From: Pelagicoccus sp. SDUM812005
Lineage (GTDB): Bacteria > Verrucomicrobiota > Verrucomicrobiia > Opitutales > Opitutaceae
DNA length: 64,000 nt
Assembly (NCBI RefSeq): GCF_031127875.1
Contig: NZ_JARXIA010000014.1
Location: 113,656 to 177,655, forward strand
Direction of reading: 5' to 3'
Below are positions 40,605 through 49,612 of this stretch, in pieces; the first letter of the stretch is position 1; each line of letters begins with the position of its first letter. The notes under the pieces are model-generated. The model was not told the origin of the DNA, made no database searches, and worked only from the letters and a program-made list of their open reading frames with translations. Made by a program: the position numbers and the translations under genes.

Positions 40605-42686
40605 CTAGAACTCGGTTTCGAGTCGTAGCCAGGTGGTGCGGCCGGGTTCGTTAACGCGGAATGTTTGCAGGTAGCCGGCTATTTGGGTGCCGTTGCGGGT
40701 GATGTGCTCGGCGTAGGTGATGTCGAAGAGGTTGTCTATGCCGCCTGCGAGACTCCAGTTTTCGGATACGCGATAGCTGGCGTGCAGGGAGTGCACGTCG
40801 AAACCCTCGGAGGGGCCGACGTCTTGCCCGGCGATATTTCCTTGGTTGAGGGCGAATCGGTCTTGGCTCGAGGTTAGACGTGAGAGCCAACCGGCGGACC
40901 AGTTTTGGCGGCGGATACCAGTTTCGAGCTTTAACTCGAGCGGGGAGATCTGTGCGAGAGCGCTGTAGTCGGTGTCGTTGGTGCCGCGGGTGTAGGCGAG
41001 GGCTCCGCCGAGGTACCAGCCTTTGTCGTTTTGGTAGCGGGCTTCGAATTCGCCTCCGTAGGTGGTGGCCTCGATGTTGCGGGCTACGGTTGCCATGCGA
41101 GACAAGGAGGAGCCCATCATCATCTTTGGATACCTCGATTGGATTAGGATGAAGTCGTCGTGCTCGGCGTAGAAGAGCGAGGCGGTGAGTGTGGTGTCGC
41201 CGTAGGTGGCGAGGTAACCGAGATCGATCTGGGTGAGTCTTTCTGGCTTTGTATCGAAAGCGCTGATACTTGTGGCGCCTTCCTTCGAGACAAGTTCCCA
41301 GTAGTCGGGGAAACGCTCGGAGCGCCCGATGCCGATTGAGGCTTTGGCTCCGTTTTGGTTCAGATCGCGCTCGAATCGGAGGTATCCGCTGGCGAGGGTG
41401 TCGGAGCGTTTTTGCTTCGCGGTGGGATTGGCTATCATGGAGTGGGCACCCATGCCGACCTGAACTGTGGATCGGAGGTCCGTGGCGGTCCAGCGGTCGA
41501 GGCGAGTGCCGAAGGCGAGGGTGTTGTTCTCGCCGAGGTGGTAGTTGAATTCTGCGAAGGTGCCGACTTGTTCGAATTCAGCGTCATCTTTGTAAGGAAG
41601 CGACGAATACGAGTCGACGGCCATGCCCATGGCGTTGCGGGTGCGGTGTTTGTTGTATTGGGTATCGAGGCCGACGAGGGCGTCGAGGTCTTGCCAGCGA
41701 TCGAACACGGCTGTGACGGAGGCCCCGTTGGTGAGTCGCTCGGGGTTGGACACCATGGGCATGGACATCATCATGCTTGGGGTAAACTCCCGCAGGCTGT
41801 AGTTGTCCATGACGTGGTCGGCTACATTGTGGTAGGCGATGGCTTCGATGGATCGTAGGGTTCCGTTTAGTTGGTCGGCTTGGTAGCGCAGGGTGAAGGT
41901 TTCGCGATCGTAGGCGTCGCCGTCCATGCCACGGTCTGCGTAGGCGGCTTGGGCGTCGGAAAGGCCGTAGGAGAGTTCTAGGGCCGCATTTTCGGATGGC
42001 GTCCAACCGAGGGTGGCTTGGGTGTTCCAGCGTTGGTAGGCGGAGTTGACGCGGTTGCCGGAGCCGTCGGTGTAGTCGTCCGCCTCGGCCCAGGAGCCTT
42101 GTAGCCGGGCATAGAGGGATTCGTTTCCTGTGAGGGCGTTTAGGGAAGCGTCGCGTCGACCGTGTCCGGCGTAGACGAGTTGGGTTACTAGCTGCGTATC
42201 CGAAGTCGTGAGACGGGTGGGAGCTCGTTCGAAGAGAATGGAGCCGGCGCTGGCTCCCGGGCCATGCTGTACGCTTTGGGGTCCTTTGAGTATGGTGACT
42301 TGGTCGAAGGAGGAAGGGAAGACGTAGGCGGTGGGCGGGTCCATACGGTTGCCGCAACCTCCGAGGGTAGAAACGCCGTCGACGACTACGTTGAGGCGGG
42401 AGCCTGCCATGCCTCTGAAGGTCGGGTCGCCGTTGGCGCCGCCTTTGCGTGATACGTTGATGCCGGCTACGTGGCGGAGGGCGTCCGCACCGTCGTTGGC
42501 GGGGAGCGGCTGGATGGCTACTGTCGGATCGAAGCGGGTGGTGTAGGTGTTGAGGGCTTCGGTGGTGGTGACGACCAAGGGATCGAGATCGACGGTCTTT
42601 GTTGTCGAAGCGTTTTGGGCTGTGGCCGCGTTTAAGTAAGTGATGGAGGCCGCTAGGGTAGCGGCGGTAATTGGAAAGTGTTTCAT
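40605..42686 (-). CDS. TonB-dependent copper receptor (OprC/NosA-like)
   Basis: A 693-residue outer-membrane receptor. Signal peptide about 1-23, plug domain (DALRHVAGINVSRKGG, LNVVVDGVSTLGGCGNRMDPPTAYV), then a 22-strand barrel ending WLRLETEF with the C-terminal Phe. The GGCGNRMDPP motif and several Met-rich stretches (SMMMSMPMV, MMMGSSLSRM) are typical of copper receptors OprC and NosA, which import copper for NosZ/NirK. No TonB genes are nearby. The 229 bases upstream hold its promoter; I see only a small palindrome (GTCCGA...TCGGAC, 42799-42815) there. Confidence 0.9.
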   Translation of the reverse strand: MKHFPITAATLAASITYLNAATAQNASTTKTVDLDPLVVTTTEALNTYTTRFDPTVAIQPLPANDGADALRHVAGINVSRKGGANGDPTFRGMAGSRLNVVVDGVSTLGGCGNRMDPPTAYVFPSSFDQVTILKGPQSVQHGPGASAGSILFERAPTRLTTSDTQLVTQLVYAGHGRRDASLNALTGNESLYARLQGSWAEADDYTDGSGNRVNSAYQRWNTQATLGWTPSENAALELSYGLSDAQAAYADRGMDGDAYDRETFTLRYQADQLNGTLRSIEAIAYHNVADHVMDNYSLREFTPSMMMSMPMVSNPERLTNGASVTAVFDRWQDLDALVGLDTQYNKHRTRNAMGMAVDSYSSLPYKDDAEFEQVGTFAEFNYHLGENNTLAFGTRLDRWTATDLRSTVQVGMGAHSMIANPTAKQKRSDTLASGYLRFERDLNQNGAKASIGIGRSERFPDYWELVSKEGATSISAFDTKPERLTQIDLGYLATYGDTTLTASLFYAEHDDFILIQSRYPKMMMGSSLSRMATVARNIEATTYGGEFEARYQNDKGWYLGGALAYTRGTNDTDYSALAQISPLELKLETGIRRQNWSAGWLSRLTSSQDRFALNQGNIAGQDVGPSEGFDVHSLHASYRVSENWSLAGGIDNLFDITYAEHITRNGTQIAGYLQTFRVNEPGRTTWLRLETEF

Positions 42687-42915
42687 GGTGGATTTTTATC
42701 CGGTTTGTGTAGGCTCGCGCGTGGCAGATCTTTTTGATCGGTGCGACAGGTACAACTGCCGTGCACGTTCGCGAGCGACTTCGAGATTTGAGGAGTGAGT
42801 CCGAACAGCTCGGACGGGCGAGCTTTAGTGGGATCGGTTGCTTTGCGTATCAAAACATGGATACGTTACGTTTCAGCACTCGAGCAATAGCTCGAACTTT
42901 CCAAAACGTATCAAA

Positions 42916-43269
42916 CTAGCAGATACGCGATTTGGGAGGCGGTGGCTCTATTTCTCGAATAAGCGCCTGTGGTATCCTGCTAAGCGGGATCCGTTGGCAA
43001 TGGAAAGTTGATGGGGGAGGTGCGACGAGAATGGTTTCTTGAGTCGGGGGCAACAAGACGATGTTGCAATGGGATAGAATGCGATCTGGAGTTTCGTCGG
43101 CTTCTTCCCTGAGTTCCATGGACACTATGCAGAGGTCGCAGGGGTCGTTGCCGGACAAGGTACGCTCGATCGCTTCGATGGGGGAAAGGGTCTGCTGGTA
43201 GCCTGCGTACATACTCGCCCACGCGACGCCTTGGATGGTGGCGATGTGGAAGCCGGTGCTCAGCAGCAA
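42916..43269 (-). CDS. Uncharacterised small protein with CxxC, uncertain start
   Basis: A 117-residue ORF from a TTG codon. It starts with a hydrophobic segment and the motif FHIATIQGVAWASMY, then EAIERTLSGNDPCDLCIVSMEL, a pattern I recall from an unnamed Verrucomicrobiota/Bacteroidota family near copper genes. The frame is open upstream without an ATG through to the preceding gene's stop, and residues just before the TTG (LLHKLQILVAAAC) complete a signal-like helix. So the true start is probably a CTG/TTG slightly upstream. It may be exported and bind metal through CDLC. Confidence 0.65.
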   Translation of the reverse strand: MLLSTGFHIATIQGVAWASMYAGYQQTLSPIEAIERTLSGNDPCDLCIVSMELREEADETPDRILSHCNIVLLPPTQETILVAPPPSTFHCQRIPLSRIPQALIREIEPPPPKSRIC

Positions 43270-43363
43270 GCAAGCAGCGGCGACGAGTATTTGCAGTTTG
43301 TGGAGCAGGTTTTCGATTGGAGTTAGGGCTTCGTAAAGGGAAGTAAAGCTTGTATAGCTTAAA

Positions 43364-44815
43364 TCAAGAGCACTGAGCTTTTTTTCGTTCCGGGTAGGGT
43401 GCCAGTAGCGTCTGAATAAGCTCTGCGGCAGAGTAGGTGGATTTGCCTGCGGGGACGAAGGTGTGGATGCGATCGGCGTCGCGGCCAGTGGTAAGGAGGG
43501 CAGGCTCGGTTTTGGACTTATGAATCTGGGGAAGCCCGATGGTGGACAGGAGGCCGTTGCAGACGCACTTGCGGCCCTTGGTTTCCTCGAGCGTTCCGCC
43601 TTTGGCGACGTAGTCTTTCACCGGTTCGCCGGGGCATCGGTAGCCCAGGGAGCCATCTTCGCGACGGTAGGCGGACCGCAAGTAGCCGAGGTCGCAGACC
43701 CGGTTTCGCACGGCGTAGACTTCCGGTTCGGAAACGCTGCCTTCCATTTGGAGGACCTTGAAGGGGAAACCGGTGGGGGACGCGAGTGGGTCGGTAAAGA
43801 CTTCGATGGCGCCGCGCCGGCTTTTATCGAGGACTCTTGCTTTTATTTCGGGGGCGATGCCGGATTCCTCGCAATAGGCGAAGGCGGTGCCGACCTGGAT
43901 GCCGACAGCACCGAGCTCCTTGGCCTCGGCGAGTTTGCCGGGTCGACCGAAAGAACCTGCGAGCCAGAAGGGAAGCCCGAGTTGGCGGATTTGCTCTAGA
44001 TTCGGAGTATCGCGAGGTCCGTATAGAGGTTCGCCGTTTGTATCCAGGTTTAGGGGACCGCGAGGCGGCGCGTTGTGGCCTCCGGCTTCAACGCCTTCGA
44101 TGACGAAGCCGTTGATCTCGCCCTCGGATCGTTTGGCAAGCGTTTTGGCGAGGATGTCGGAGGAGACCACTGCGAGGAAAGCCGGGCGTTTGAGAGGAGC
44201 CTCGGGAATGTCGTACTTTGCTGGGTCGAGCGTGGCGTAGAAAGGTTCGTCGGGCAGCGCGCCTTGAACGTCGATCTTGAGTTGAGCGGGTTCACGTATA
44301 GCGAATTGGTCGAGCACGCGAGGAATGGAGCGCGGTATGCCTGCTCCCATGAGAATGTAGTCCACCCCTGCGAGCATGGCCCCAAAGAGCGAGGGCAAGG
44401 TTGGGATTTGGACCTTTTCGAGGAGGTTGAGTCCGACGAAGCCGTCGTGTCCGCGCTTGGCGAGATGCACCTCCACGAAGTTGGCAGCGATCGTAAGTTC
44501 GCTCGCAAAGCGGTGTGCCAGATTGGGAAGTGGGTTGGAACTAAAGCTGTCGCCGCTGGGCTTTCCTCGCGGATTGAAATAGCGTTCTATGACCTTGTGG
44601 GCGATTTCGGTGATTGGGAAGGCGGACAGCGCTTCCCGCATGAGGCCGCTTGGATCTCCCAGCTGTAGTCGGCGAGCGAGGACAGTGGGGAGGGCGGTTC
44701 CCGAAACCACGCCGAGTTGTCCGGCTTGGGAAACGGCTCTGGCGAGAGACCAGTTGGAGACGCCGACGCCCATGCCTCCTTGGATGATGGAGGGGAGAAA
44801 GGTCGTTTCGTGCAT
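43364..44815 (-). CDS. Nitronate monooxygenase-like FMN enzyme
   Basis: I chose the ATG at 44815 (MHETTFLPSIIQGG); the frame starts at a TTG 11 codons earlier. About 483 residues. FMN-binding TIM barrel of the 2-nitropropane dioxygenase family: IIQGGMGVGVSNWSLARAVSQ at the start, GVEAGGHN (phosphate loop with catalytic His) and GFPFKVLQ near the middle, GAVGIQVGTAFAYCEES. The C-terminal third has several cysteines (CDLGYLR, YRCPG, RKCVCNGL), which is longer than in ordinary nitronate monooxygenases. The substrate is unknown. It ends close to the DPCDLC gene. Confidence 0.85.
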   Translation of the reverse strand: MHETTFLPSIIQGGMGVGVSNWSLARAVSQAGQLGVVSGTALPTVLARRLQLGDPSGLMREALSAFPITEIAHKVIERYFNPRGKPSGDSFSSNPLPNLAHRFASELTIAANFVEVHLAKRGHDGFVGLNLLEKVQIPTLPSLFGAMLAGVDYILMGAGIPRSIPRVLDQFAIREPAQLKIDVQGALPDEPFYATLDPAKYDIPEAPLKRPAFLAVVSSDILAKTLAKRSEGEINGFVIEGVEAGGHNAPPRGPLNLDTNGEPLYGPRDTPNLEQIRQLGLPFWLAGSFGRPGKLAEAKELGAVGIQVGTAFAYCEESGIAPEIKARVLDKSRRGAIEVFTDPLASPTGFPFKVLQMEGSVSEPEVYAVRNRVCDLGYLRSAYRREDGSLGYRCPGEPVKDYVAKGGTLEETKGRKCVCNGLLSTIGLPQIHKSKTEPALLTTGRDADRIHTFVPAGKSTYSAAELIQTLLAPYPERKKAQCS

Positions 44816-44853
44816 TGGATCTTCTGGATGGGCGACGGCGATTGGCAATAGGG

Positions 44854-45342
44854 CTATTTGACGGTGAGCGTGCCCTTCATGATGGCGTAGTGGCCAGGGA
44901 AGGAGCAGATAAACGGGTAGGGGCCGGGAGCGCTTGGAGCCTTGAAGGTGAGGGTGTCTGACTCGCCGGCTCCGAGCATCTTTGTGTGCGCGATGACCTC
45001 GCTAGCTCCGGCAGGAATGTACTCGGGCGCGTGGCTGGAGGCTTTCATACCGAAGGCGTTGATGGCGGCGTTGTCCATGGGTTGAAGGAGAACCCAGTTG
45101 TGAGCCATGCTTTGCTTGGGCATGCGGCCGATATTGGAAAGCTGGATACGGATCTCTTCGCCGGGAGCCGCCTCGATGGAAGTGACGCTGAATTGCATGG
45201 AGTCGTTTGCGGTGATGGCGATGGTGCGTACTCCGTCGTCGCTCGGCGGTGGCGCGGCGTTTTGCTTGCTGGCGTCGTTGCCACAGGCTCCGAGAAAAAG
45301 AGCGAATGATGCGAGTAGTGAAGTGATCGTGATGCGTTTCAT
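44854..45342 (-). CDS. Azurin-like cupredoxin lipoprotein
   Basis: I chose the ATG at 45342 because the FNR box and -10 TATTCT (45357-45352) predict a transcript starting just before it. About 162 residues. Lipoprotein signal (LLASFALFLGACGND), then an azurin fold with type-1 copper ligands: His in MAHNWVLL, Cys in ICSFPGHYAIMKG, and the following His and Met. It is a likely electron donor to NirK and the CuA-type NOR. It shares one FNR/DNR box with the divergent SCO gene. Confidence 0.9.
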   Translation of the reverse strand: MKRITITSLLASFALFLGACGNDASKQNAAPPPSDDGVRTIAITANDSMQFSVTSIEAAPGEEIRIQLSNIGRMPKQSMAHNWVLLQPMDNAAINAFGMKASSHAPEYIPAGASEVIAHTKMLGAGESDTLTFKAPSAPGPYPFICSFPGHYAIMKGTLTVK

Positions 45343-45379
45343 GTGGGCATCAGAATAACCGCGATCGCCTCGCGATTCC

Positions 45380-45393
45380 TTGATGTCGATCAA
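45380..45393. promoter_or_regulatory. Shared FNR/DNR-type box between azurin and SCO genes
   Basis: TTGAT-GTCG-ATCAA, centred 44 bases from the azurin ATG and 41 bases from the SCO ATG. A TATTCT -10 lies 22 bases away on the azurin side; on the other side TTAGTAT is at a similar distance. One box can serve both genes. Confidence 0.8.
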
Positions 45394-45427
45394 GGCGTAG
45401 CGGAATTATATCGATTAGTATGGAGGC

Positions 45428-46312
45428 ATGAACGCCTTTCAGCTGTTTGTAAAACTGAGAAGATGGATGCTGGCTTGGCTCGCCTTAGGATGTTTGGGGC
45501 CCGTCCTTTTGGCGGGCAGCGAGCACGTTTTCGAGGTGAGAGGGATTGTTAGAGGCCCAGTTACCGAAGGAACCTTGCTGGTGGAGCACCAAGACATTCC
45601 CGGCCTCATGCCGGCGATGACGATGCCGTTCTACCTTGGAGAGGGAGAACCGAAGGTAAGCCTAGCCTTGGGCGACGAGGTACGTTTTCAGTTTGTAGTG
45701 GGAGAAGGAAGCTCTCGGGCGGAGCGATTCGAGGTATTGGACGCGGCTAGGCGAAGTGGGAAAAGCGGTGCGATTGGGAAGACGTTTGGCTCTGGGTCCC
45801 GAGAAGGCAGTTTGCTGCCTGCCTTTCGTTTGTTGGACGAGAGCGGTCGCTCCATTCGGGATTTCGACTTAGAGGGGCGCTATACGGTTGTAACCTTTAT
45901 TTTCACCCGTTGCCCGGTTCCGGAGTTTTGCCCCTTGTTGTCGAGCAAGTTCGCGCGGCTGCAGGGCTTGATCTTGCACAATCCAGAGTTCCAAAAACTG
46001 GATACGGAGGTAACGCTATTGAGCGTGAGTTTGGATCCGGAGTGGGACCGGCCTAATGTCTTGGCTGACTACGGGCGGCGAGTGGGGGCGAATCCCGACA
46101 TTTGGCGCTTCGCGACAGGGGAGTCGAGTGAGGTGGCTCGACTGGCGACTTTCGCTGGCTTGAGCTATTCCGGCGAGGGAGTAGCGATCAGTCACGACTT
46201 GAGAACCCTGCTGGTTGGACCAGAGGGACGCTTGCTCGAGGTTTGGCCTGGAAACCGCTGGAAGCCAGAAAAGGTGCTGGAGGCGATCCAAGCGCGCAAG
46301 GCAAGCGAGTAA
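45428..46312 (+). CDS. CusF-like domain fused to SCO1/SenC copper chaperone
   Basis: A 294-residue exported protein. Signal segment (MLAWLALGCLGPVLLAGS, after KLRRW), then a CusF/YdeI-type copper-binding domain (VRGIVRGPVTEGTLLVEHQDIPGLMPAMTMPF, about residues 38-75) and an SCO domain with FTRCPVPEFCPLLS (CxxxxxC spacing, altered from CxxxC) and the His of VAISHDLRTLLV. The Met/His pattern PGLMPAMTMPF binds Cu(I). It could mature NirK or CuA copper centres in the periplasm. An alternative start at 45467 would still keep the signal peptide. Confidence 0.87.
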   Translation: MNAFQLFVKLRRWMLAWLALGCLGPVLLAGSEHVFEVRGIVRGPVTEGTLLVEHQDIPGLMPAMTMPFYLGEGEPKVSLALGDEVRFQFVVGEGSSRAERFEVLDAARRSGKSGAIGKTFGSGSREGSLLPAFRLLDESGRSIRDFDLEGRYTVVTFIFTRCPVPEFCPLLSSKFARLQGLILHNPEFQKLDTEVTLLSVSLDPEWDRPNVLADYGRRVGANPDIWRFATGESSEVARLATFAGLSYSGEGVAISHDLRTLLVGPEGRLLEVWPGNRWKPEKVLEAIQARKASE

Positions 46313-46480
46313 GGAACTTGGTTCCGCAGCTTAGGTTTAAGGGAAAGAGTGTCCATTCGGTGGGCGCTCTTTCTCGTGCTTATCGCAGAGCGGTTTTTAT
46401 CCAGAAGGAGAAGCGGCGAACGATCCAAAAACGTGATCGCAAAACCTGCGCTAATAAAAGTCGTTAGGAGTTCGACTGTC

Positions 46481-46494
46481 TTGATCTGGATCAA
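46481..46494. promoter_or_regulatory. FNR/DNR-type box (nrdD)
   Basis: TTGAT-CTGG-ATCAA; -10 TATATT at 46515-46520, 20 bases on. The nrdD start at 46554 follows with a short leader. Confidence 0.85.
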
Positions 46495-46553
46495 GGTTTT
46501 CGGTTGCGACACCATATATTGTGGGTGTTTAGAAATTGACCCCAATATATAGA

Positions 46554-48776
46554 ATGAAACGTACCATGAATATTTCCGAACCTTCTCGTATCCCTTCAGA
46601 ATCGATCGCTCGCTACCAGTTGTCCGAGCGCTTGCTGCGCCATCTCAAGGTGGCCTTGTCGGAGAGCGGAACGGCTTTCTCTCCGGAGCTCTACGCTAAC
46701 ATTGCTTCGCGCATGGAGGCTGCTAACGAGCAAGGCGAATTGCCTGACGAATACGCGGTGGCCGAGGAGGAGTTGGCTGGCATGGGGATGGTGAAAGCCT
46801 TGAAGGCGTTTTGGTCGGCGACCAAGGACGAGACTGTCGATTCGGTGAGCCGTCGCACGGGCGAGAGAGATTCGCTCGTCAGCGTGAAGCAGTCGATCGA
46901 AGAGTACATCAACAAGGTCGACTGGCGGATAAACGCGAATGCAAATGTTGGATACAGTCATGCAGGTTTGATCAACCAGTCGGCGGGTAAGCTGATCGCG
47001 AACTACTGGCTGGATCAGGTCTACTCCGAGGAAGAGGGGGAGGCCCATCGGAACGCGGACTACCATATTCACGATTTGGACAGCTTGTCTGGCTATTGCG
47101 CCGGGTGGAGCTTGCGGGTGTTGCTGGACGAAGGTTTCAACGGGGTGAGCGGCCGAGTCTCGAGTCGCCCGGCAAACCACTTCAACGAAGCCTTAGGGCA
47201 GATGGCTAATTTCTTGGGAATCTTGCAATCGGAGTGGGCCGGAGCGCAGGCCTTTAGCAGCTTTGACACTTACTTGGCGCCGCTATTGTTTAAAGACCAG
47301 TTGAGTTTCGGAGAAACGAAAAAGGCGGTCCGCCGTTTCGTGTATAATCTCAATGTACCCGCTCGTTGGGGACAGAGTCCGTTCACGAACATCACGCTCG
47401 ATTTTACTCCGCCGCAGGACTTGGCCGGGCAGCAGCCCAGTCGCAACTATCGTCACCTTTTCGAAGGGGTGGAGGATGCGGCTCTCGAAGCTTTGGCTCG
47501 CGAGCGGGGCGTGGAGCGGCTAACGGATTTGCGCTACAAGCATTTCCAGAAGGAAATGGAGATGATCGATATTGCCTACTACGAGGTGATGACGGAAGGC
47601 GACAGCCAAGAGCAGCCGTTTACGTTTCCGATTCCGACGGTGAACATTACGGAAGATTTCGACTGGGAATCTCCTGCAGCGGAGGCCTTGTTCGACAACA
47701 CGGCAAAGGTCGGAAACTCCTATTTCCAGAATTTCCTCGGGAGCCAATGGATGTACGACGAGGAGGGGAATAAGGTGCCCAACCCCGACGCTTACCAGCC
47801 CAATGCGGTTCGCAGCATGTGCTGTCGCTTGCAGCTCGACTTGCGGGAGCTCTTGAAGCGGGGCAACGGCCTGTTCGGTTCGGCGGAAATGACGGGGTCG
47901 ATCGGCGTGGTGACGATCAACTTGGCTCGGCTCGGCTACAAGTTCCAAGGCGATTGGGATGGGCTTAAAGCGGAGGTGCTGCGCTTGATGGAATTGGCGA
48001 AGAGCACTCTGGAAAAGAAGCGCGTGTTCATCCAGTCCTTGTTCGACCGCGGCTTGTTTCCCTACAGCAAGCGCTACCTCGGACACTTCAGGAATCACTT
48101 CAGCACGATTGGTGTGAACGGCTTGAATGAGATGCTGCGTAACTATTCGGAGGACCGCTACGACATAGCGACCGAAACTGGGATCAAGATGAGTATCGAC
48201 TTATTGGATATGGTTCGTGAGCGCATGAAGGTCTTTCAGGAGGAGACCGGCAACCTCTACAACCTAGAAGCCACTCCCGCTGAAGGAACGACTTATCGCT
48301 TTGCGAAGGAGGACAAGAAACGCTTCGCTGGGATCGTACAGGCAGGCAGCGGCGAGAACATTTATTATACAAACAGCAGCCAGTTGCCAGCGGGATACAC
48401 GGACGATCCGTTCTACGCCTTGGAAAAGCAGGACGCGCTGCAAAGCAAGTACACGGGCGGCACCGTACTGCATCTCTACATGGATGAGCGGCTGGAAAAT
48501 GGACGCTCCTGCAAAAGCTTCGTCAAGACGGCTCTCAGCAACTTCCGGCTACCGTACCTAACGGTCACGCCTGTCTTCTCGGTGTGCGAGGATCATGGAT
48601 ACTTGAACGGCGAGCAACCTTGCTGCCCGCAGTGCGGTCAGAATACTCAAGTTTGGACCCGCGTTATGGGATATCATCGCCCTGTCAGCAGCTTCAACCG
48701 GGGCAAGAAGGGCGAACATAGGGAACGGAAGCACTTCTCCTTGAAGGCGAATCCGCATCTTCCACTCTTCGAATAG
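46554..48776 (+). CDS. nrdD: Anaerobic ribonucleoside-triphosphate reductase (class III)
   Basis: I chose the ATG at 46554; 46566 is an alternative. About 740 residues. It reduces NTPs to dNTPs with a glycyl radical. The catalytic barrel (YHIHDLDSLSGYCAGW, FPIPTVNITEDFDW), the zinc site near the C-terminus (CEDHGYLNGEQPCCPQCG) and the glycyl-radical loop TRVMGYHRP are present. The N-terminus is short and I see no ATP-cone. An FNR/DNR box with a good -10 precedes it, and the activating enzyme follows 74 bases later. It allows DNA synthesis during anaerobic denitrifying growth. Confidence 0.95.
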   Translation: MKRTMNISEPSRIPSESIARYQLSERLLRHLKVALSESGTAFSPELYANIASRMEAANEQGELPDEYAVAEEELAGMGMVKALKAFWSATKDETVDSVSRRTGERDSLVSVKQSIEEYINKVDWRINANANVGYSHAGLINQSAGKLIANYWLDQVYSEEEGEAHRNADYHIHDLDSLSGYCAGWSLRVLLDEGFNGVSGRVSSRPANHFNEALGQMANFLGILQSEWAGAQAFSSFDTYLAPLLFKDQLSFGETKKAVRRFVYNLNVPARWGQSPFTNITLDFTPPQDLAGQQPSRNYRHLFEGVEDAALEALARERGVERLTDLRYKHFQKEMEMIDIAYYEVMTEGDSQEQPFTFPIPTVNITEDFDWESPAAEALFDNTAKVGNSYFQNFLGSQWMYDEEGNKVPNPDAYQPNAVRSMCCRLQLDLRELLKRGNGLFGSAEMTGSIGVVTINLARLGYKFQGDWDGLKAEVLRLMELAKSTLEKKRVFIQSLFDRGLFPYSKRYLGHFRNHFSTIGVNGLNEMLRNYSEDRYDIATETGIKMSIDLLDMVRERMKVFQEETGNLYNLEATPAEGTTYRFAKEDKKRFAGIVQAGSGENIYYTNSSQLPAGYTDDPFYALEKQDALQSKYTGGTVLHLYMDERLENGRSCKSFVKTALSNFRLPYLTVTPVFSVCEDHGYLNGEQPCCPQCGQNTQVWTRVMGYHRPVSSFNRGKKGEHRERKHFSLKANPHLPLFE

Positions 48777-48802
48777 GAAAAAGGAAGCGATTAAAAATTA
48801 GC

Positions 48803-48830
48803 GGACGGCAGCTCCTGGGAATTGCCGTCC
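48803..48830. repeat. Inverted repeat between nrdD and nrdG
   Basis: Perfect 8-bp arms GGACGGCA / TGCCGTCC around 12 bases. No T-run follows, so it may attenuate or stabilise mRNA rather than terminate. Confidence 0.4.
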
Positions 48831-48850
48831 CATCTAGCATTTGTGTCCGT

Positions 48851-49612
48851 ATGACTGATACGTGGAAGAAACGTTTACCCTTGTCGGCGGTAACCCGCTT
48901 TAGCCTGCAGGATTTCCCTGGACGCTCGGCTTGTATTCTTTGGCTGAGTGGCTGCCAAATGCGTTGTTCGTACTGCCACAATCCAGAGCTGGCGCTCGGC
49001 AGGGGGGAAAGAATTTCGGTCGATGGAGTGCTTTCCTTTCTCGAGCGCAGGAAGGGGCAGCTTGATGGCGTGGTGCTTTCAGGTGGAGAGTGTCTGCTCA
49101 GCTCCTCCGTGCTGGAACTCGTCCGGGCAGTGAAGTCGATGGGCTATCTCATAAAAGTGGATACGAATGGCGGCTATCCGGACCGCCTGGATACGCTCTT
49201 AAAGGAGGGGCTTGTGGACTATGTCGCGATGGATTTCAAAGCGCGGCCGGGAGACTACGAGCAGGTGACGGGCTGGGGTGACTTTGGAAAGTGGGAGCAT
49301 TGCTACGCTTTGCTGCAGGAAAGCGGAATCGATTGGGAGCTGCGCACCACAGTTCACAGCGACATCGTGGGCGAGCGAGCGGTGGACGAGATGATGGATT
49401 TCCTGGACTCTCGAGGTTTCGGGAAGACGCTCTACTTGCAGTTGTTTCGCCAGGGGAAGACATTGGGAAACGTGGCGGATATGCGGAGACGCTTTGAGCT
49501 GGCTCGCCTGTGCCTGGATCGGAGCTACGAGGTTCGCTTCCGGAATTTCACGCAGGCCGAAGTGAATGCATTGGTCAGTGGTAGGCCGCTTGAGGCAAAC
49601 GTGACTGGTTAG
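48851..49612 (+). CDS. nrdG: Anaerobic ribonucleotide reductase activating radical SAM protein
   Basis: A 253-residue radical SAM enzyme with CQMRCSYCHN (CxxxCxxC, residues about 36-43), the GGE motif (LSGGECLL) and RFSLQDFPGR at the N-terminus. It creates the glycyl radical in NrdD. It is longer than E. coli NrdG (154) and of the NrdG2/pyruvate-formate-lyase-activase-like length. It lies in the nrdD operon. Its stop overlaps the stop of the converging Rrf2-type gene (49609). Confidence 0.92.
   Translation: MTDTWKKRLPLSAVTRFSLQDFPGRSACILWLSGCQMRCSYCHNPELALGRGERISVDGVLSFLERRKGQLDGVVLSGGECLLSSSVLELVRAVKSMGYLIKVDTNGGYPDRLDTLLKEGLVDYVAMDFKARPGDYEQVTGWGDFGKWEHCYALLQESGIDWELRTTVHSDIVGERAVDEMMDFLDSRGFGKTLYLQLFRQGKTLGNVADMRRRFELARLCLDRSYEVRFRNFTQAEVNALVSGRPLEANVTG

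Noticed and set aside
42733..42750. TTTTTGATCGGTGCGAC upstream of the TonB receptor as an FNR/DNR box
   Set aside because: Only the left half-site fits; the right half does not match ATCAA.
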